A stretch of 7,255 bases of DNA from Alphaproteobacteria bacterium (GTDB lineage: Bacteria > Pseudomonadota > Alphaproteobacteria > Rhizobiales > Hyphomicrobiaceae), in NCBI GenBank assembly GCA_022600335.1, contig JAHZKN010000326.1:1-7255 (forward strand), read 5' to 3'. This document shows, one piece after another, positions 1 through 6,819 of this stretch. How positions within the stretch are numbered: the stretch's first letter is position 1; each line of letters opens with the position of its first letter. Both the position numbers and the translations under genes were made by a program. The notes beneath the pieces were generated by a model. It had not been told where the DNA came from. It saw only the letters and a program-made list of their open reading frames with translations, and ran no database searches.

Positions 1-99
1 AGGTCAACCAGACTGGGAATGTTGGCTCGCAATCGCCAAACGGCTAACCGCATAGTTTTTCGTGTTTCGTATCTTTCATGACGGACTTCGGGAGACTGA

Positions 100-120
100 G
101 CTCACATGTCCCACGTGAGC
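100..120. repeat. Inverted repeat in the fnrL leader
   Basis: GCTCAC (100-105) and GTGAGC (115-120) are perfect 6-base arms around a 9-base spacer. If fnrL starts at 159, this lies in its promoter or leader and could be an operator or a small hairpin. If the gene starts at 78, it is inside the coding region. It does not match the FNR half-site TTGAT. Confidence 0.4.
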
Positions 121-140
121 GCATGCGGAAGTGTTTGTTG

Positions 141-146
141 AGGGAG
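141..146 (+). promoter_or_regulatory. Probable ribosome binding site of fnrL
   Basis: AGGGAG lies 12 bases before the ATG at 159. It is the only purine-rich Shine-Dalgarno-like stretch near any of the three in-frame ATGs (78, 123, 159) and is the main reason for preferring 159. The spacing is at the long end of the usual range. Confidence 0.45.
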
Positions 147-158
147 AACATCGCCAAG

Positions 159-866
159 ATGTTACCTGTGAAATGCGAGTCCTGTGCTATCCGGCACCGT
201 GCTTTATGCGGCGCCTTGAGTTCTGATGCACTAACGGGACTCAATGCAATAGCGCGAGATAAGGCAGTAAAGCCCGGCGAAACAATTCTCTCGCCGCTAG
301 ATATCTCGCCGCCGTTGGCAAACATTGTCTCTGGTGTTGTCAAGCTTTCGAGCGGGCTGTCGGACGGGCGCTCGCAAATCGTCGGCCTTCAATTTGCCTC
401 GGATTTTCTTGGCCGGCCGTTCAAGACATCCTGTGCATACCAGGCAGAAGCGGTAACAGAAGTTCGTCTATGTATGTATGAGCGGTCTGATTTCGAAGCC
501 GTATCGCAGGCTCACCCTAACCTGAAGCACCACCTCCTGACACACACACTTGATGAACTGGATGCCGCGCGCGAGTGGATGCTTTTGCTTGGGCGAAAGT
601 CGGCACGGGAACGTATTGCCAGCTTTTTGATGATGGTCTCCAGACGCAACAGTGAAGATGGCTGCAGTGCGCCAACCGACATGAACTTCGCGCGAATAGA
701 GCTGCCACTGACGCGTTCCGATATTGCGGATTTTCTTGGCCTGACAACGGAAACGGTCAGCCGGCAGATGAGCAAGATGAAGAGGGATGGGCTCATAACA
801 CTGGAGGGCGGAAGAACAGTAATTGTACCGAATTTGGAGTTGTTGCAGGCTGTTGGTGCCAACTAA
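159..866 (+). CDS. fnrL: FnrL/FnrN-type oxygen-sensing Crp/Fnr family transcriptional regulator
   Basis: Cytoplasmic Crp/Fnr regulator, about 235 residues from the chosen start. Cys6, Cys9 and Cys17 form a CX2CX7C group near the N-terminus (CESC...RALC), the pattern of alphaproteobacterial FnrL/FnrN. Cys105 (VRLCMYE) lies where E. coli FNR has its fourth cluster ligand, so a [4Fe-4S] oxygen sensor is expected. A cyclic-nucleotide-binding-like beta roll fills the first half, then the dimer helix (about 125-145). A winged HTH follows, with LTRSDIADFLGL and the recognition helix TTETVSR; its E-x-x-S-R signature reads TTGAT/ATCAA. Such boxes lie upstream of ccoN. Start: the ATG at 159 has an AGGGAG 12 bases upstream. 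The frame stays open to ATGs at 123 and 78, neither with a good ribosome site, but 159 leaves only five residues before the first cysteine, so a longer form (up to 262 residues) is possible. Function is confident; the start is not. Confidence 0.9.
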   Translation: MLPVKCESCAIRHRALCGALSSDALTGLNAIARDKAVKPGETILSPLDISPPLANIVSGVVKLSSGLSDGRSQIVGLQFASDFLGRPFKTSCAYQAEAVTEVRLCMYERSDFEAVSQAHPNLKHHLLTHTLDELDAAREWMLLLGRKSARERIASFLMMVSRRNSEDGCSAPTDMNFARIELPLTRSDIADFLGLTTETVSRQMSKMKRDGLITLEGGRTVIVPNLELLQAVGAN

Positions 867-928
867 ATTTGCCTGCTGCCGAGCAGTCTGCGGCTCTATG
901 TTTCAAACCTGTCCCCGTTGGACATTCA

Positions 929-1519
929 TCATGCATTGGGGACAACTTTCCCCTGGGCCGGGCAATCAGAGCAAATGTTTTCACCACGCGCATAGGACTT
1001 TAGTTCTATAATTGATCGTTGTGTGCACCTGGGATGATCGCTCTCCATGATCCAACCCTGCATGCGGTTAAGATCCTCGTCGGAGAACAACTCGCGCGCC
1101 ATAGGCAGGACGACGTCCTCTTCCCAACCAATATGACGGCGTTGTGACGCGAAAAATCCTCTAAGCATGTACCCCAATGAATTTGGCCGCGTGACGTGCC
1201 CCTCTTCTAGGTACAATTCAAGGGCAACAACAAGCTCGTCGACAAGGTCCTCATCGCCAACATGCTCAAATTGCAGCCTTTCTAGAATGCCACGTAAGAC
1301 TGGGTTGTCATTCGCATGACGCTGCAGCATTGGGAAAAGGCATTTCTCTTCAATTTCAATATGCGGTGGCCAACCCTTCGTGAGCAACTCAACGGATATC
1401 TGAACCAGATGAGGATCCGGGTTTGAGGGCAACGCGTCAGCAATTGCCTCTAGAATGTTGCACAACTCAAGCTGCAGAGCGTGCTCATCAGAAATGACCT
1501 GTAGGGGGTCCGGACTCAT
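929..1519 (-). CDS. Hemerythrin HHE domain-containing protein
   Basis: Predicted soluble four-helix-bundle protein of 196 residues that should bind a non-haem di-iron centre. Candidate ligands are spaced as in HHE proteins: His13 (DEH), His53 and Glu57 (HIEIE), His86 (FEHVGDED), His129 and Glu133 (RRHIGWEED). No signal peptide or membrane segment is visible. The tail carries a CxxC pair (Cys183, Cys186 in ICSDC), which could bind metal or be redox-active. Family members carry or sense O2, respond to NO, or handle iron; the exact role cannot be read here. It is convergent with fnrL and divergent from ccoNOQP, next to two FNR boxes, so low-oxygen control is likely. Start: the ATG at 1519 is chosen because the domain begins right after it. 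The frame stays open to 1735 (268 residues), but that extension is rich in Arg/Lys/Ser and runs through hairpins, so it is probably leader. The ATG at 1582 is an alternative; ribosome sites are weak at all of them. Confidence 0.82.
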   Translation of the reverse strand: MSPDPLQVISDEHALQLELCNILEAIADALPSNPDPHLVQISVELLTKGWPPHIEIEEKCLFPMLQRHANDNPVLRGILERLQFEHVGDEDLVDELVVALELYLEEGHVTRPNSLGYMLRGFFASQRRHIGWEEDVVLPMARELFSDEDLNRMQGWIMESDHPRCTQRSIIELKSYARGENICSDCPAQGKVVPNA

Positions 1520-1550
1520 GCAGGGCCCCGTCTTGGTGTCAGATTTCAAA

Positions 1551-1565
1551 ACACTCTTCGAGTGT
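1551..1565 (-). repeat. Short hairpin in the hemerythrin gene leader
   Basis: ACACTC (1551-1556) and GAGTGT (1560-1565) are perfect 6-base arms with a 3-base loop. Read on the minus strand, the loop is GAA closed by C-G, a compact triloop, and the stem is followed by TTTTG. It lies about 30 bases upstream of the chosen hemerythrin start. It resembles a very weak terminator or attenuator, though the stem is short and the T run is only four bases. Confidence 0.35.
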
Positions 1566-1650
1566 GGTGTGTGCCCCTGCATGTAACTGGCTCGCGTCCA
1601 GGTCTTAAGCTGATTGAATTTTTGTCTTGAACTTTTTCTTGATTGTCTTC

Positions 1651-1716
1651 TAGGCTTGCGCTCTTGGAGAGCCGTAACTGGCGAGCGCAAACGCAGCAAA
1701 TAGAGACGCAAGCCTA
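1651..1716 (-). repeat. Overlapping inverted repeats forming alternative hairpins
   Basis: TAGGCTTGCG (1651-1660) is perfectly complementary to CGCAAGCCTA (1707-1716): 10 bp with a 46-base spacer. TTGCGCTC (1656-1663) is perfectly complementary to GAGCGCAA (1683-1690): 8 bp with a 19-base spacer. The two pairings share bases 1656-1660, so in full they exclude each other. On the minus strand this would lie in the leader of the hemerythrin transcript if transcription begins near the FNR boxes. No T run follows, so it is not an ordinary intrinsic terminator. It could be a switchable leader, protein-binding dyads, or chance. Confidence 0.45.
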
Positions 1717-1738
1717 AACTGCAGAACAGGTTCAAACA

Positions 1739-1752
1739 TTGATCTGCATCAT
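1739..1752. promoter_or_regulatory. Near-perfect FNR box (distal to ccoN)
   Basis: TTGAT-CTGC-ATCAT matches the FNR consensus TTGAT-N4-ATCAA at 9 of 10 half-site bases. Its centre is 23 bp upstream of the perfect box at 1762-1775 and on the hemerythrin side. It could activate the leftward hemerythrin promoter, act as a second upstream site for ccoN, or serve both. The assignment rests on sequence match and position. Confidence 0.72.
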
Positions 1753-1761
1753 TGCCGCACC

Positions 1762-1775
1762 TTGATCTAGATCAA
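1762..1775. promoter_or_regulatory. Perfect FNR box upstream of ccoN
   Basis: TTGAT-CTAG-ATCAA is a full match to the FNR/FixK consensus and sits in a 16-base perfect palindrome (1761-1776). Its centre is about 83 bases before the ccoN ATG. A class II FNR promoter with the box at -41.5 would start transcription near 1810, leaving a leader of about 40 bases. The -10 region there is poor (near 1798-1803), as is common for activator-dependent promoters. A better -10-like TAAATT at 1814-1819 would place the box nearer -57. The nearby regulator has the matching recognition helix, so control of the cco operon by FnrL is the natural reading. Confidence 0.92.
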
Positions 1776-1840
1776 GGCTAGGCGAGACTTGAGCCTTCAG
1801 TTCTGTTCGGCAATAAATTTGACCATAAAATCAGGTCGAT

Positions 1841-1845
1841 GGAGA
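1841..1845 (+). promoter_or_regulatory. Ribosome binding site of ccoN
   Basis: GGAGA lies 6 bases before the ATG at 1852. It decides the start: the frame is open back to a TTG at 1789, but that codon is close to the FNR box and the 21 extra residues do not look like the N-terminus of CcoN. Confidence 0.7.
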
Positions 1846-1851
1846 CATGTG

Positions 1852-3510
1852 ATGGTGGACACCAGGACCGAGTGGGCAACGTTCAGCAGCTTGATGGCAA
1901 TCTTGGCCGCAATTGCTCTCGCGATACTTGGCATCACCCTAGGCGTCGGCTCTCCAAGTGCAGGCATGGCATTCCACGGCTGGGTCCTTGCAGCGGCATC
2001 GGCGGCAGCTGCCTACTACATTCTCACACAAATCAACGCGGTGAGCGCACCTCGCTCCGATGAGCTTGTCTATAACGACGGGCCAATAAAGTTTGCGACA
2101 CTTGCAGCTGTGTTCTGGGGCATTGCAGGCTTTGTCGTTGGCGACATTATTGCTTGGCAATTAGCGTTTCCGGTTCTCAACCTTGATTTGCCGTGGACAA
2201 GCTTTGGACGTCTGCGCCCGCTTCATACATCAGCAGTAATTTTTGCTTTTGGTGGCAATGTTCTCATTGCCACATCGTTCTACGTCGTTCAGCGAACGTG
2301 TCACGCGCGTCTCGCTGGTGTTTGGTCGCCATGGTTTGTGGTGGCTGGCTACAATCTATTCATTCTCATCGCCGGAACCGGCTACCTCCTCGGATTCACA
2401 GATGGCAAAGAGTATGCAGAACCTGTTTGGTATGCTGACTTATGGCTGACTGTGGTTTGGGTGGCATATCTTCTCGTATTTCTAGCCACCTTATGGCGCC
2501 GGAAGGAACCGCACATCTATGTTGCCAACTGGTTCTATCTGGCCTTTATCGTCACAGTCGCCATGCTGCATATCGTCAACAATTTGGCGGTGCCGGTGTC
2601 GCTTTGGGAGCCAAAGAGTTACATCGTCTTTGCGGGCGTTCAGGATGCCATGACGCAATGGTGGTACGGGCACAATGCTGTCGGGTTTTTCCTAACAGCC
2701 GGCTTCCTCGGCATCATGTACTACTTCATTCCTAAGCGTGTCGAACGGCCGGTGTATTCCTACCGGTTGTCGATCGTGCACTTCTGGTCGCTTATTTTTC
2801 TCTACATTTGGGCTGGCCCTCACCACCTGCACTACACGGCTCTTCCGGATTGGACGCAAAACCTTGGCATGACGTTTTCAATCATACTGTGGATGCCCTC
2901 CTGGGGTGGAATGATCAATGGACTAATGACGTTGTCTGGCGCTTGGGACAAGTTGCGCACCGATCCTGTCGTCCGTCTTCTTGTCGTCTCGGTAGCATTC
3001 TACGGCATGGCGACGTTTGAAGGTCCTGTGATGAGTATCAAGGCCGTCAACTCGCTTTCACACTATACGGACTGGACGATCGGACATGTCCACTCTGGTG
3101 CTTTGGGCTGGGTGGCGATGGTCTCCTTTGGCGCAATTTACTGCCTGGTGCCGTGGTTGTGGAAGCGCAAGGCGCTTTATTCCATCCGTCTCGTTGAATG
3201 GCATTTCTGGATCTCAACCATTGGCATCTTGCTGTACATCACCTCAATGTGGGTCTCCGGCATCATGCAAGGCCTGATGTGGCGCGCCTACGATAGCCTC
3301 GGCTTCTTGTCTTATTCGTTTGTCGAAACTGTCGAGGCTATGCACCCCTACTACGTCATTCGCGCAATAGGTGGCCTGCTGTTTGTGTTCGGTTCTTTCA
3401 TCATGGTCTATAACATCTGGCGCACAATTCGCGGTGATGAATCTGTCGACGCTGCAGATCAGCCCCGTGTAGCCGCACCACCTGAAATGCGGCTCAAACC
3501 GGCGGAATAA
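1852..3510 (+). CDS. ccoN: cbb3-type cytochrome c oxidase subunit I (CcoN/FixN)
   Basis: Catalytic subunit of the cbb3 oxidase in the inner membrane. It reduces O2 to water at a haem b3-CuB centre and pumps protons; 552 residues, a normal length. Visible landmarks: His125 (RPLHTSAV), a low-spin haem b ligand; His274 (WYGHN), His324 and His325 (GPHHLHY), the CuB ligands; Tyr318 (FLYIW), at the place of the cbb3-specific Tyr cross-linked to a CuB histidine; His412 and His414 (GHVHSG), the haem b3 and haem b ligands. Glu390 (TFEGPV) fits the conserved active-site glutamate. About twelve or more membrane helices span the protein, ending in a short polar tail. It is the first gene of the operon, preceded by a perfect FNR box. 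Start is ATG 1852; in-frame GTGs lie at 1849 and 1855. All key residues are present, so it should be active. Confidence 0.98.
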   Translation: MVDTRTEWATFSSLMAILAAIALAILGITLGVGSPSAGMAFHGWVLAAASAAAAYYILTQINAVSAPRSDELVYNDGPIKFATLAAVFWGIAGFVVGDIIAWQLAFPVLNLDLPWTSFGRLRPLHTSAVIFAFGGNVLIATSFYVVQRTCHARLAGVWSPWFVVAGYNLFILIAGTGYLLGFTDGKEYAEPVWYADLWLTVVWVAYLLVFLATLWRRKEPHIYVANWFYLAFIVTVAMLHIVNNLAVPVSLWEPKSYIVFAGVQDAMTQWWYGHNAVGFFLTAGFLGIMYYFIPKRVERPVYSYRLSIVHFWSLIFLYIWAGPHHLHYTALPDWTQNLGMTFSIILWMPSWGGMINGLMTLSGAWDKLRTDPVVRLLVVSVAFYGMATFEGPVMSIKAVNSLSHYTDWTIGHVHSGALGWVAMVSFGAIYCLVPWLWKRKALYSIRLVEWHFWISTIGILLYITSMWVSGIMQGLMWRAYDSLGFLSYSFVETVEAMHPYYVIRAIGGLLFVFGSFIMVYNIWRTIRGDESVDAADQPRVAAPPEMRLKPAE

Positions 3511-3523
3511 GGGTTACGGAGAT

Positions 3524-4246
3524 ATGAAACACGACGTTCTCGAAAAGAATTCGATTCTGCTACTTATCTGCGCGCTTGTTGTGGTGTCGATCGGTGGCAT
3601 CGTACAGATCGCACCCTTGTTCTGGGTCGATAGCACAATTGAAAAAGTGCAAGGCATGCGACCCTACTCACCGCTGGAACAAGCTGGCAGAGACATCTAC
3701 GTTCGCGAAGGGTGTTATACCTGCCATAGCCAAATGATCCGAACGCTCAAGGATGAAGTGGAACGGTATGGCCATTACAGTTTGGCAGCCGAGAGCATGT
3801 ACGACCACCCATTCCAGTGGGGATCCAAGCGAACAGGCCCCGATCTGGCCCGCGTTGGCGGCAAGTACTCAGATGAGTGGCATGCTGAGCATATGATCAA
3901 TCCGCGCAGCGTGGTGCCCGAAAGCATTATGCCGGGCTACCCATGGCTCGCAAAAACCAAGTTGGATTACAAGAACATCGCAAACAATATGAAGGCGCTT
4001 CGCACCGTTGGTGTCCCGTACACCGATGAAATGATTGCCAATGCCGTTCAAGACGTCGAAGCCCAAGTCGATCCTGACCATGATGAGGTTGATGCTCTGT
4101 TGGAACGGTACCCAAAAGCGAAGACGGCAAATTTCGACAATAACTCAGAGCTAACAGAGCTCGACGCGATGATTGCTTACCTCCAGATGCTGGGAACACT
4201 GGTTGATTTCGCAACGTTTGATAAATCCGGTCCCAACCTGAGGTAA
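3524..4246 (+). CDS. ccoO: cbb3-type cytochrome c oxidase subunit II (CcoO/FixO)
   Basis: Membrane-anchored mono-haem cytochrome c that passes electrons from CcoP to CcoN; 240 residues. One N-terminal membrane helix (about 10-32) holds the haem domain in the periplasm. The c-type haem motif is CYTCH at 64-68, and Met136 in SIMPGYPW is the likely sixth ligand. The acidic segment at about 175-210 ([18 protein letters not shown]) makes it longer than the roughly 200-residue gammaproteobacterial form; this extra length is usual in alphaproteobacterial FixO. It starts 13 bases after the ccoN stop, with CGGAG three bases before the ATG. No defect is seen. Confidence 0.97.
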   Translation: MKHDVLEKNSILLLICALVVVSIGGIVQIAPLFWVDSTIEKVQGMRPYSPLEQAGRDIYVREGCYTCHSQMIRTLKDEVERYGHYSLAAESMYDHPFQWGSKRTGPDLARVGGKYSDEWHAEHMINPRSVVPESIMPGYPWLAKTKLDYKNIANNMKALRTVGVPYTDEMIANAVQDVEAQVDPDHDEVDALLERYPKAKTANFDNNSELTELDAMIAYLQMLGTLVDFATFDKSGPNLR

Positions 4247-4264
4247 AAAGCGCAGGGTGAAGCT

Positions 4265-4450
4265 ATGAGCTACGACACAGTGGCCACATTTAGTCAGGTC
4301 AGTTCTCTTCTGCTGTTTATCGCCTTGTTCGTGGGCGTCATAGCTTATGTCTTTTGGCCAACCACAAAGGACAAGTTAGAGCTGGCACAGCGCCGCGCAC
4401 TTGATCTCGACGGCAAGAATGATCACAGCGGAGGACGGCAGGTCCGATGA
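4265..4450 (+). CDS. ccoQ: cbb3-type cytochrome c oxidase subunit IV (CcoQ/FixQ)
   Basis: Small single-span membrane protein of 61 residues associated with the cbb3 oxidase, where CcoQ-type subunits help stabilise the complex. A hydrophobic helix at about 13-31 (SSLLLFIALFVGVIAYVFW) is followed by W-P and a charged cytoplasmic tail rich in Lys, Arg and Asp, the usual FixQ layout. It begins 18 bases after ccoO with an AGGGTGA ribosome site. Its stop codon overlaps the ccoP start in an ATGA, so translation of the two is probably coupled. Sequence conservation in this family is low; the call rests on size, topology and its place between ccoO and ccoP. Confidence 0.93.
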   Translation: MSYDTVATFSQVSSLLLFIALFVGVIAYVFWPTTKDKLELAQRRALDLDGKNDHSGGRQVR

Positions 4451-5313
4451 AAAAAGAAATTGATCAGGTAACCGGCACCGAAACGACAGGACACGTCTGG
4501 GACGACGACCTTCGTGAGCTGAACAAGCCGCTACCCCGATGGTGGCTCTATACGCTGTATGCAACAATTATTTGGGCTATTGGGTATTGGATTGCATATC
4601 CGGCATGGCCTCTCGTCAATGACTATACAAAAGGCGTACTCGGCGTCAGCCAACGCGCAACGGTTACTCAGAAAATTGAGGATGCAAAAAAGGCCCAAAG
4701 CTCAAGCTGGGCTCTGCTTGAGAGCACGCCGCTAGACCAGGTGTCAGGTAACCCTGAACTCCTGAGATTTGCTTCTGCTAGTGGCAAAGCAGCATTCGGC
4801 GAAAATTGCGCGCCGTGCCACGGCCGTGGCGCACAAGGATTTACCGGCTATCCCAATCTCAACGACGATGATTGGATTTGGGGTGGAACGATTGACGACA
4901 TTCAAACAACCATTCTTTACGGGATTCGAACTGACCACGAAGACGCACGCTCCAGCGAAATGCCAAAGTTTGGCGCTGATGAAATTCTGGATCGAAAACA
5001 GATCGGTGATGTTACAGAATATGTTCTGTCTCTCTCAAACCTGAGCACAAATGCTGAATCTTCTGCACGCGGCAAAGAGCTTTACGCTGCACAATGCGTT
5101 GCCTGTCACGGGGAAAATGGCAAAGGCAACACCGAACTCGGGGCCCCCAATATTGCAGACAGCATCTGGTTGTATGGCAGCAAAAAAGAAGACATTATGC
5201 AAACCGTCCATACGGGACGCGGTGGCAAAATGCCCGCTTGGGAGAGCCGCTTGGATCCCCTGACGGTCAAAGCACTTGCGGTCTACGTACACAGCCTCGG
5301 CGGGGGGAAGTAG
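4447..5313 (+). CDS. ccoP: cbb3-type cytochrome c oxidase subunit III, di-haem (CcoP/FixP)
   Basis: Di-haem cytochrome c that takes electrons from soluble cytochrome c and feeds CcoO; 288 residues, the usual length. The N-terminus has the family signature GHVWDDDLRELNKPLPRWW (15-33), followed by one membrane anchor (about 33-52). Two cytochrome c domains follow in the periplasm: CAPCH at 121-125 with Met172 (SEMPKF), and CVACH at 217-221 with Met262 (GKMPAW) as likely sixth ligands. The linker at about 70-95 is charged and helical. It overlaps the end of ccoQ by four bases and is followed 12 bases later by ccoG. Complete, with no missing ligand. Confidence 0.98.
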   Translation: MKKEIDQVTGTETTGHVWDDDLRELNKPLPRWWLYTLYATIIWAIGYWIAYPAWPLVNDYTKGVLGVSQRATVTQKIEDAKKAQSSSWALLESTPLDQVSGNPELLRFASASGKAAFGENCAPCHGRGAQGFTGYPNLNDDDWIWGGTIDDIQTTILYGIRTDHEDARSSEMPKFGADEILDRKQIGDVTEYVLSLSNLSTNAESSARGKELYAAQCVACHGENGKGNTELGAPNIADSIWLYGSKKEDIMQTVHTGRGGKMPAWESRLDPLTVKALAVYVHSLGGGK

Positions 5314-5325
5314 GAATATCGTACC

Positions 5326-6819
5326 ATGATGACAGAGCATGTCGAAGGACAATGCCACGATTCATCAGTGGTCACGACGTATGACGTAGAAGCTGTAAAT
5401 CGTAAGGATGACCGTAGCCTTTATGCAAGCCGCCCGGCGATCTATCCGAAACTTGCGCACGGCACTTTTCGCCGCCTTAAGTGGATATTGATGGCCGTAA
5501 CCCTTGGGATCTATTACCTGATCCCTTGGATCCGCTGGGACCGTGGCCCCGACCTGCCAAATCAAGCTGTCCTGCTTGACATGCAGCATGAGCGCTTCTT
5601 TCTGTTCGGGCTCGAAATCTGGCCGCAAGAATTCTACTTTGTCACCGGGCTTTTGGTTCTTGCAGCGCTCGTACTATTCCTCGTCACATCCGTTGCCGGG
5701 CGCGTTTGGTGCGGCTACTTTTGTCCGCAAACCGTTTGGACTGACTTGATGATCAGTGTCGAGCGGTTCTGGCAAGGGGACCGAAACGCGCGCATTCGTC
5801 TCGACAAGGCGCCGTGGAGTTTAGAAAAAACTTACAAAAAAGTAGCGACGCACGTCACATGGCTGTTGATAGGATTGGCGACGGGTGGTGCTTTTGTCTT
5901 TTACTTCGCCGATGCTCCGACCCTGCTTCGCGATCTTGTCTCAGGTACAGCAGCTGTTGAGGCTTATGTTTTTCTTGGCCTGTTCACGCTCACCACCTAT
6001 GGCCTTGGTGGTATCGCGCGTGAACAAGTCTGCATTTACATGTGCCCTTGGCCAAGAATACAGGGTGCGATGGTGGACCACGATACGTTTTTGGTCGGCT
6101 ATCGCGAAGATCGCGGAGAGCCAAGGGGATCGCATCGTAAAGATCAATCATGGGACGGGCGTGGCGATTGCGTCGACTGCAAGGCCTGTGTCGCGGTATG
6201 CCCTGTGGGGATCGACATCCGTGACGGAGCCCAACTCGAATGCATCCAATGCGCACTCTGCATAGATGCCTGCGACGACATCATGCAAAAGGTTGGGCGT
6301 CCAACACGTTTGATCGCCTATGACACAATTGCCAACCAGGACGCAGCGAAAACAGGTGAAATTGCAAAGCCCAAGATCTTTCGTGCGCGGACCCTGGTTT
6401 ATCTTGCGCTGATCGGCCTGGTCTCTGCCCTTATGCTGTGGGCGCTTAGCCAACGAAGCCTGCTGGAAGCCAATGTGATTCCAGATCGCAATCCTTATTT
6501 CGTGCGCTTATCAAATGGTGATATCCGCAATGGATTTGCCCTCAAGATCCTAAACAAGCTGCATGAGCCGCGTACGTTTAAAGTGGATATAGAAAATCTA
6601 CCGAATGCAACATTGCGTATTGCAGGCCAGGCTGATGGTGATCAAACCGTCAAAGTGCCAACAGACGTCTTAAGCGAAGTACGGATTTTTGTGGTTGTGC
6701 CGAAGGATGATGCCATGCAGCTCGCTAGCCATGGTCATAGCTTCAACTTCATCGTCCGCGATATTGAATCGGGTCGCATCACGCGGCGGTTGTCGACTTT
6801 CAGGAGGCCATCACAGTGA
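5326..6819 (+). CDS. ccoG: Cytochrome c oxidase accessory protein CcoG (FixG/RdxA)
   Basis: Integral membrane polyferredoxin of 497 residues needed for cbb3 oxidase assembly; in studied species CcoG acts as a Cu(II) reductase that helps deliver copper to the CuB site. Membrane helices lie at about 52-68, 104-122, 177-195, 212-230 and 355-375. Conserved membrane-edge cysteine motifs appear as WCGYFCPQ (129, 133) and CIYMCPW (236, 240). Two 4Fe-4S ferredoxin motifs follow in the cytoplasmic part: Cys282, 285, 288, 292 (CVDCKACVAVCP) and Cys306, 309, 312, 316 (CIQCALCIDAC). The C-terminal part (about 385-490) is the FixG Ig-like domain. It starts 12 bases after ccoP; the ATG at 5329 is an equally possible start. 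The last four bases overlap ccoH. Confidence 0.96.
   Translation: MMTEHVEGQCHDSSVVTTYDVEAVNRKDDRSLYASRPAIYPKLAHGTFRRLKWILMAVTLGIYYLIPWIRWDRGPDLPNQAVLLDMQHERFFLFGLEIWPQEFYFVTGLLVLAALVLFLVTSVAGRVWCGYFCPQTVWTDLMISVERFWQGDRNARIRLDKAPWSLEKTYKKVATHVTWLLIGLATGGAFVFYFADAPTLLRDLVSGTAAVEAYVFLGLFTLTTYGLGGIAREQVCIYMCPWPRIQGAMVDHDTFLVGYREDRGEPRGSHRKDQSWDGRGDCVDCKACVAVCPVGIDIRDGAQLECIQCALCIDACDDIMQKVGRPTRLIAYDTIANQDAAKTGEIAKPKIFRARTLVYLALIGLVSALMLWALSQRSLLEANVIPDRNPYFVRLSNGDIRNGFALKILNKLHEPRTFKVDIENLPNATLRIAGQADGDQTVKVPTDVLSEVRIFVVVPKDDAMQLASHGHSFNFIVRDIESGRITRRLSTFRRPSQ
6801..6807 (+). promoter_or_regulatory. Ribosome binding site of ccoH
   Basis: CAGGAGG, a near-ideal Shine-Dalgarno sequence, lies 8 bases before the GTG at 6816 and inside the end of ccoG. 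It fixes the GTG as the ccoH start. Confidence 0.85.

Larger units (their letters stand above)
1520..1851. other. Divergent intergenic region with FNR boxes and leader repeats
   Basis: About 330 bases separate the chosen starts of the hemerythrin gene (left) and ccoN (right). The ccoN side holds two FNR boxes (1739-1752 and 1762-1775). The hemerythrin side holds three inverted-repeat arms (1651-1716), a T-rich plus-strand stretch (about 1612-1650), and a short hairpin (1551-1565). No tRNA, convincing small gene or mobile-element end was seen. The minus-strand frame is open throughout, but its predicted peptide looks non-genuine. Confidence 0.7.

Noticed and set aside
44..343. Minus-strand open frame opposite fnrL
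   Set aside because: It overlaps the region coding the cluster cysteines of FnrL, has no ribosome site and has no protein-like features.
873..886. CTGCT-GCCG-AGCAG hairpin in the convergent gap as a terminator of fnrL or the hemerythrin gene
   Set aside because: The stem is only 5 bp, and neither strand has a proper T run after it (the minus strand continues GCAAATTTAG). It is too weak to call an intrinsic terminator.
1789..1851. TTG start at 1789 extending ccoN by 21 residues
   Set aside because: It begins 14 bases after the FNR box, near or upstream of any likely transcription start, and has no ribosome site. The ATG at 1852 has GGAGA at good spacing.
4459..4472. TTGATCAGG near the ccoP start as an internal FNR box
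   Set aside because: Only the left half matches; the right half (TAACC region) does not fit ATCAA. It lies within ccoP coding sequence.
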